Position numbers and translations under genes: made by a program. 8,881 nt of DNA from Sulfuritalea sp. GTDB lineage: Bacteria > Pseudomonadota > Gammaproteobacteria > Burkholderiales > Rhodocyclaceae. The notes below the pieces were generated by a model that saw only the letters and a program-made list of their open reading frames with translations, did no database searches and had not been told where the DNA came from. This document shows positions 6,539-8,881 of this stretch, piece by piece; position 1 is the stretch's first letter, and every line of letters starts with the position of its first letter. The stretch is from contig JAPLRA010000153.1 in assembly GCA_026399445.1 (NCBI GenBank), positions 1-8,881 on the forward strand. The letters run 5' to 3'.

Positions 6539-7216
6539 ATGCGCTTTGTCGCCGCATTATTGGCCGGGCTGTTTCTGGCCGGCGCTGTCCACGCGCTGTC
6601 TCTGGCCGATATTTCGGGCAGGGATGCCAGCGGCGGCCTCAAGGAAGCGTTGACTCAGGGTGCCGGGAAGGCTGTCGAAGTGCTCGGAAGGCAGGACGGT
6701 TTCCTGGGCAATCCAAAAGTGAAAATTTCGTTGCCCGAAAGCGTGCAGAAGGTCGAGGGCCTGATGCGCGGGCTCGGCATGGGCAAGCAGGCGGACGAAC
6801 TGCTCACCGCCATGAATCGCGCTGCCGAAGCCGCAGTGCCGCAGGCCAAGGTCTTGCTGGTGAATTCGATCAAGCAGATGTCGGTGGAGGATGCCAAGGG
6901 AATCCTGTCCGGCGGTGAGGATTCGGCGACACAATATTTCCGGCGTACGACTTCCGGACCCCTTGCGGATAAGTTCAAGCCCGTGGTGCGCAACGCCATG
7001 GCCCGTGTCAAACTGGCGGAAAAGTACGACCAGTTCGCCGGCAAGGCCGCCAAATTCGGCTTGGTGCGCGAGCAGGATGCTCATCTGGAGAATTACGTTA
7101 CGCAAAAGACGCTGGATGGCCTTTACTTGATGATCGCCGAGGAAGAAAAGGCGATCCGCAAGAATCCCGCAGAGGCCGTCGGCAAATTGGCGAAGAAGGT
7201 GTTCGGCGCACTTTAA
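6539..7216 (+). CDS. DUF4197 exported protein
   Basis: A 225-residue protein with a Sec signal peptide of about 19 residues (hydrophobic core, cleavage near VHA|LS). It has no lipobox cysteine, so it is predicted soluble in the periplasm. The mature part matches the DUF4197 pattern as I recall it: GLKEALTQGAGKAVEVLG, GFLGNPKVKISLPE, MNRAAEAAVPQA, DAKGILSGGEDSATQYFRR, and a helical C-terminal half. The function of this family is unknown. The composition is mainly alpha-helical, with no catalytic motif or cysteine visible. It starts one base after the fadD stop, so it probably shares that transcript. A role in envelope or lipid handling would be a guess from the neighbour alone. Confidence 0.85.
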   Translation: MRFVAALLAGLFLAGAVHALSLADISGRDASGGLKEALTQGAGKAVEVLGRQDGFLGNPKVKISLPESVQKVEGLMRGLGMGKQADELLTAMNRAAEAAVPQAKVLLVNSIKQMSVEDAKGILSGGEDSATQYFRRTTSGPLADKFKPVVRNAMARVKLAEKYDQFAGKAAKFGLVREQDAHLENYVTQKTLDGLYLMIAEEEKAIRKNPAEAVGKLAKKVFGAL

Positions 7217-7230
7217 GAGTGGAATTGAAA

Positions 7231-7455
7231 ATGAAAATAGACCTGCGCACCATCTACCGCTTTCAGCCGATCGAACCCTCCGGCTCCTTGCCCAGCGGCG
7301 GCGACGTGTACTACGAGTGCGAGTGCGGCGACGTCGTCAGTTCGGTCAGTTTCATCAAGGTGGCCTGCAAGTGCGGCAACGTGACGGGGGGTCAGGGGAC
7401 TGTCACGATTCAATCGCCGGAAAAGGTCAAACCGCTGCGCGGCAAGTTGCGCTGA
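7231..7455 (+). CDS. Small unrecognised protein with paired CxCG motifs (possible zinc ribbon)
   Basis: I do not recognise this 74-residue protein. It reads MKIDLRTIYRFQPIEPSG, a Gly/Ser turn, then YYECECGDVV and VACKCGNVTG, ending in a basic tail (KVKPLRGKLR). The four cysteines (30, 32, 46, 48) form two CxCG knuckles 14 residues apart, a spacing that could bind one zinc ion in a small beta-ribbon. There is no signal peptide or membrane segment, so a cytoplasmic location is likely. ATG 7231 is preferred because GTGGA sits about seven bases upstream. GTG 7219 in the same frame would add four residues and leave only two bases after the DUF4197 stop. Codon composition resembles the neighbours, supporting a real gene. 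Its position after DUF4197 suggests it ends the fadD transcript. Nucleic-acid binding is possible but unproven. Confidence 0.7.
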   Translation: MKIDLRTIYRFQPIEPSGSLPSGGDVYYECECGDVVSSVSFIKVACKCGNVTGGQGTVTIQSPEKVKPLRGKLR

Positions 7456-7466
7456 TTCCTGACAGT

Positions 7467-7488
7467 CGGCGCCCGCAGTGCGGCGCCG
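7467..7488 (+). repeat. GC-rich inverted repeat between the CxCG gene and rep
   Basis: CGGCGCC at 7467-7473 and GGCGCCG at 7482-7488 form a perfect 7-base-pair stem with an 8-base loop. It lies in the 48-base gap just ahead of rep. No run of T follows, so it is a poor intrinsic terminator. It could stall polymerase or shape the rep leader, or be chance in GC-rich DNA. Confidence 0.45.
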
Positions 7489-7503
7489 TCGGTACGTCCA
7501 TCC

Positions 7504-8881
7504 ATGGTTAAACTCAACGCGGCTCAACTCGAGGCCGTGCACCACCTTGATGGCCCGCTATTGGTGCTGGCCGGCGCGGGCTCGGGCAAGACGCGCGTCA
7601 TCACGCACAAGATCGCCTGGCTGGTCGATGACTACGGCATCGCGCCTTCGCATATCGCCGCCATCACCTTCACCAACAAGGCGGCGAAGGAGATGAAGGA
7701 GCGCGTCGGCAAACTGATCGGCGGTCGCGCCGAAGGCCTGATCGTCAGCACCTTCCACGCCCTCGGCGTGCGCATCCTGCGCCAGGAAGCCGCATCGGTC
7801 GGTCTCAAGCCGGGATTTTCTATTCTCGATGCGGCCGACACCACGGCGCTGTTCCAGGAACTCGCCGGCAACATCGACAAGGGCAGGCTGCGGGCGTTGC
7901 AGTCACGCGTCTCGCTCTGGAAGAACATGCTCGTCGATCCGGAGGCCGCGCTGCAGGATGCGGCGGACGAGATCGAAGCCGCTGCGGCGAAGCTCTATGG
8001 TGATTACGAGCGCACCCTGCGCGCCTACCAGGCGGTGGATTTCGACGACCTGATCCGCCTGCCGGTCAAGCTCTTTACCGAGCATGAGACAGTCGCGCAG
8101 CGCTGGCGCAGCCGCATCTGGCACTTGCTGGTGGACGAGTACCAGGACACCAATCGCGGCCAGTATCGCCTGGTGCAGCTTCTGACGCAGGGCCGCGACT
8201 CTTTCACCGCAGTCGGCGACGACGATCAGTCGATCTATGCCTGGCGCGGCGCCGACAGCGAAAACCTGCGGCTGCTGCGCGATGACTATCCGGCTCTCAA
8301 GGTGGTGAAACTCGAGCAGAACTACCGCTCCACCGCGCGCATCCTGCACGCCGCCAACACGCTGATCGCGAACAACCCCAAGCTGTTCGAAAAGAAGCTG
8401 TGGTCCGAACACGGGCAGGGGGATCCGATCCATATTCAAACCTGCCGCGATGGCGATCACGAGGCGGAATGGGTCGGCTCGCGCCTGTCCGCCCATCGTT
8501 TCGAGCGGCGCACCAAATTTTCCGACTACGCCATCCTCTATCGCGGCAACCACCAGGCGCGCGCCATCGAGCAGCAGCTGCGCGCCCAGCGCATTCCCTA
8601 CGTCATCTCGGGCGGGCAATCCTTCTTCGACCGTGCCGAGATCAAGGACATCACCTGCTACCTGCGCCTGCTGGCCAACCCGGACGACGATCCGGCTTTC
8701 ATCCGCGCCGTGACCACCCCCAAGCGCGGCATCGGTGGTACCACGCTGGAGGGGCTCGGCCGCGCCGCCGGGCGCAGCCACCAGAGCCTGTTCGCCTGCA
8801 TTTACGCTCCCGGCCTGGATGCCGAACTCAATACCAAGCAGCGCGCGGCCTTGCGCGAATTCGGCGACTTCATCAATCGCA
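7504..8881 (+). CDS. rep: ATP-dependent DNA helicase Rep (superfamily 1A), 3' end beyond window
   Basis: The reading frame stays open from ATG 7504 to the window edge, giving the first 459 residues of a protein expected to be about 670 long. Rep is a 3'-to-5' helicase that helps replication forks past bound proteins. Visible motifs are the Q motif (LNAAQLEAV, Gln8), Walker A AGAGSGKT (23-30), motif Ia TFTNKAAKEMKERV, STFHALG, motif II LVDEYQDT (209-216), motif III VGDDDQSIYAWRG (237-249) and LEQNYRS (270-276). Segments such as YAILYRGNHQAR, ISGGQSFFDRAEIKD and ANPDDDPAFIRAVTTPKRGIG resemble E. coli Rep more than UvrD. The remaining C-terminal motifs V and VI are outside the window. It starts 48 bases after the small CxCG gene, with no clear ribosome binding site or promoter box seen. 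Confidence 0.92.
   Translation, partial: MVKLNAAQLEAVHHLDGPLLVLAGAGSGKTRVITHKIAWLVDDYGIAPSHIAAITFTNKAAKEMKERVGKLIGGRAEGLIVSTFHALGVRILRQEAASVGLKPGFSILDAADTTALFQELAGNIDKGRLRALQSRVSLWKNMLVDPEAALQDAADEIEAAAAKLYGDYERTLRAYQAVDFDDLIRLPVKLFTEHETVAQRWRSRIWHLLVDEYQDTNRGQYRLVQLLTQGRDSFTAVGDDDQSIYAWRGADSENLRLLRDDYPALKVVKLEQNYRSTARILHAANTLIANNPKLFEKKLWSEHGQGDPIHIQTCRDGDHEAEWVGSRLSAHRFERRTKFSDYAILYRGNHQARAIEQQLRAQRIPYVISGGQSFFDRAEIKDITCYLRLLANPDDDPAFIRAVTTPKRGIGGTTLEGLGRAAGRSHQSLFACIYAPGLDAELNTKQRAALREFGDFINR

Noticed and set aside
7467..7488. Intrinsic terminator before rep
   Set aside because: A stem exists but no T-run follows, so it is listed only as an inverted repeat.
7903..8781. Open frame of 292 residues on the minus strand opposite rep
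   Set aside because: It mirrors the rep coding sequence, which carries every helicase motif; the antisense product has no recognisable domain.
1..8881. A novel defence system or mobile island
   Set aside because: All genes fit a conserved housekeeping neighbourhood on one strand with uniform composition; no integrase, transposase, toxin-antitoxin pair, tRNA or repeat array was seen.

Overview
This is a GC-rich chromosomal window with every gene on the + strand. Gene order and protein character point to a betaproteobacterium, probably in or near the Rhodocyclales/Nitrosomonadales. That placement is inference from the rlpA - dacC - D-amino-acid aminotransferase - ybeD - lipB - lipA order and the residue-level look of the proteins; no search was run. 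It is a core housekeeping region with no mobile elements, CRISPR arrays or RNA genes that I can see.

Layout. Positions 3-974 encode RlpA, a septal lipoprotein with a lytic transglycosylase-type barrel and a SPOR domain. A short gap with a TATAAT box separates it from a tightly packed block at 1026-4832: dacC (penicillin-binding D-Ala-D-Ala carboxypeptidase), a fold-type IV D-amino-acid aminotransferase (dat), ybeD (DUF493), lipB and lipA. Each junction in this block is a 4-base ATGA or GTGA stop/start overlap, so translation is probably coupled from dacC to lipA. After 34 bases comes fadD (4867-6537), then a DUF4197 exported protein (6539-7216), a small unrecognised protein with two CxCG motifs (7231-7455), and the first two thirds of the Rep helicase gene (7504 to the window edge).

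The notable observation is that dat is broken. A perfect 7-base tandem duplication (cgacggc twice, 2686-2699) shifts the frame by +1 in the middle of the gene. Removing one copy gives an uninterrupted 287-residue aminotransferase with all expected catalytic residues. The lesion looks recent, because the downstream half is still intact in its shifted frame. It would interrupt translational coupling into ybeD-lipB-lipA unless ribosomes reinitiate. It may be a real recent mutation, a reversible slippage variant or an assembly error; the sequence alone cannot say which.

Functionally the window joins peptidoglycan trimming and D-alanine metabolism (rlpA, dacC, dat) to protein lipoylation (ybeD, lipB, lipA) and fatty-acid activation (fadD). 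I found no convincing undescribed multi-gene system.
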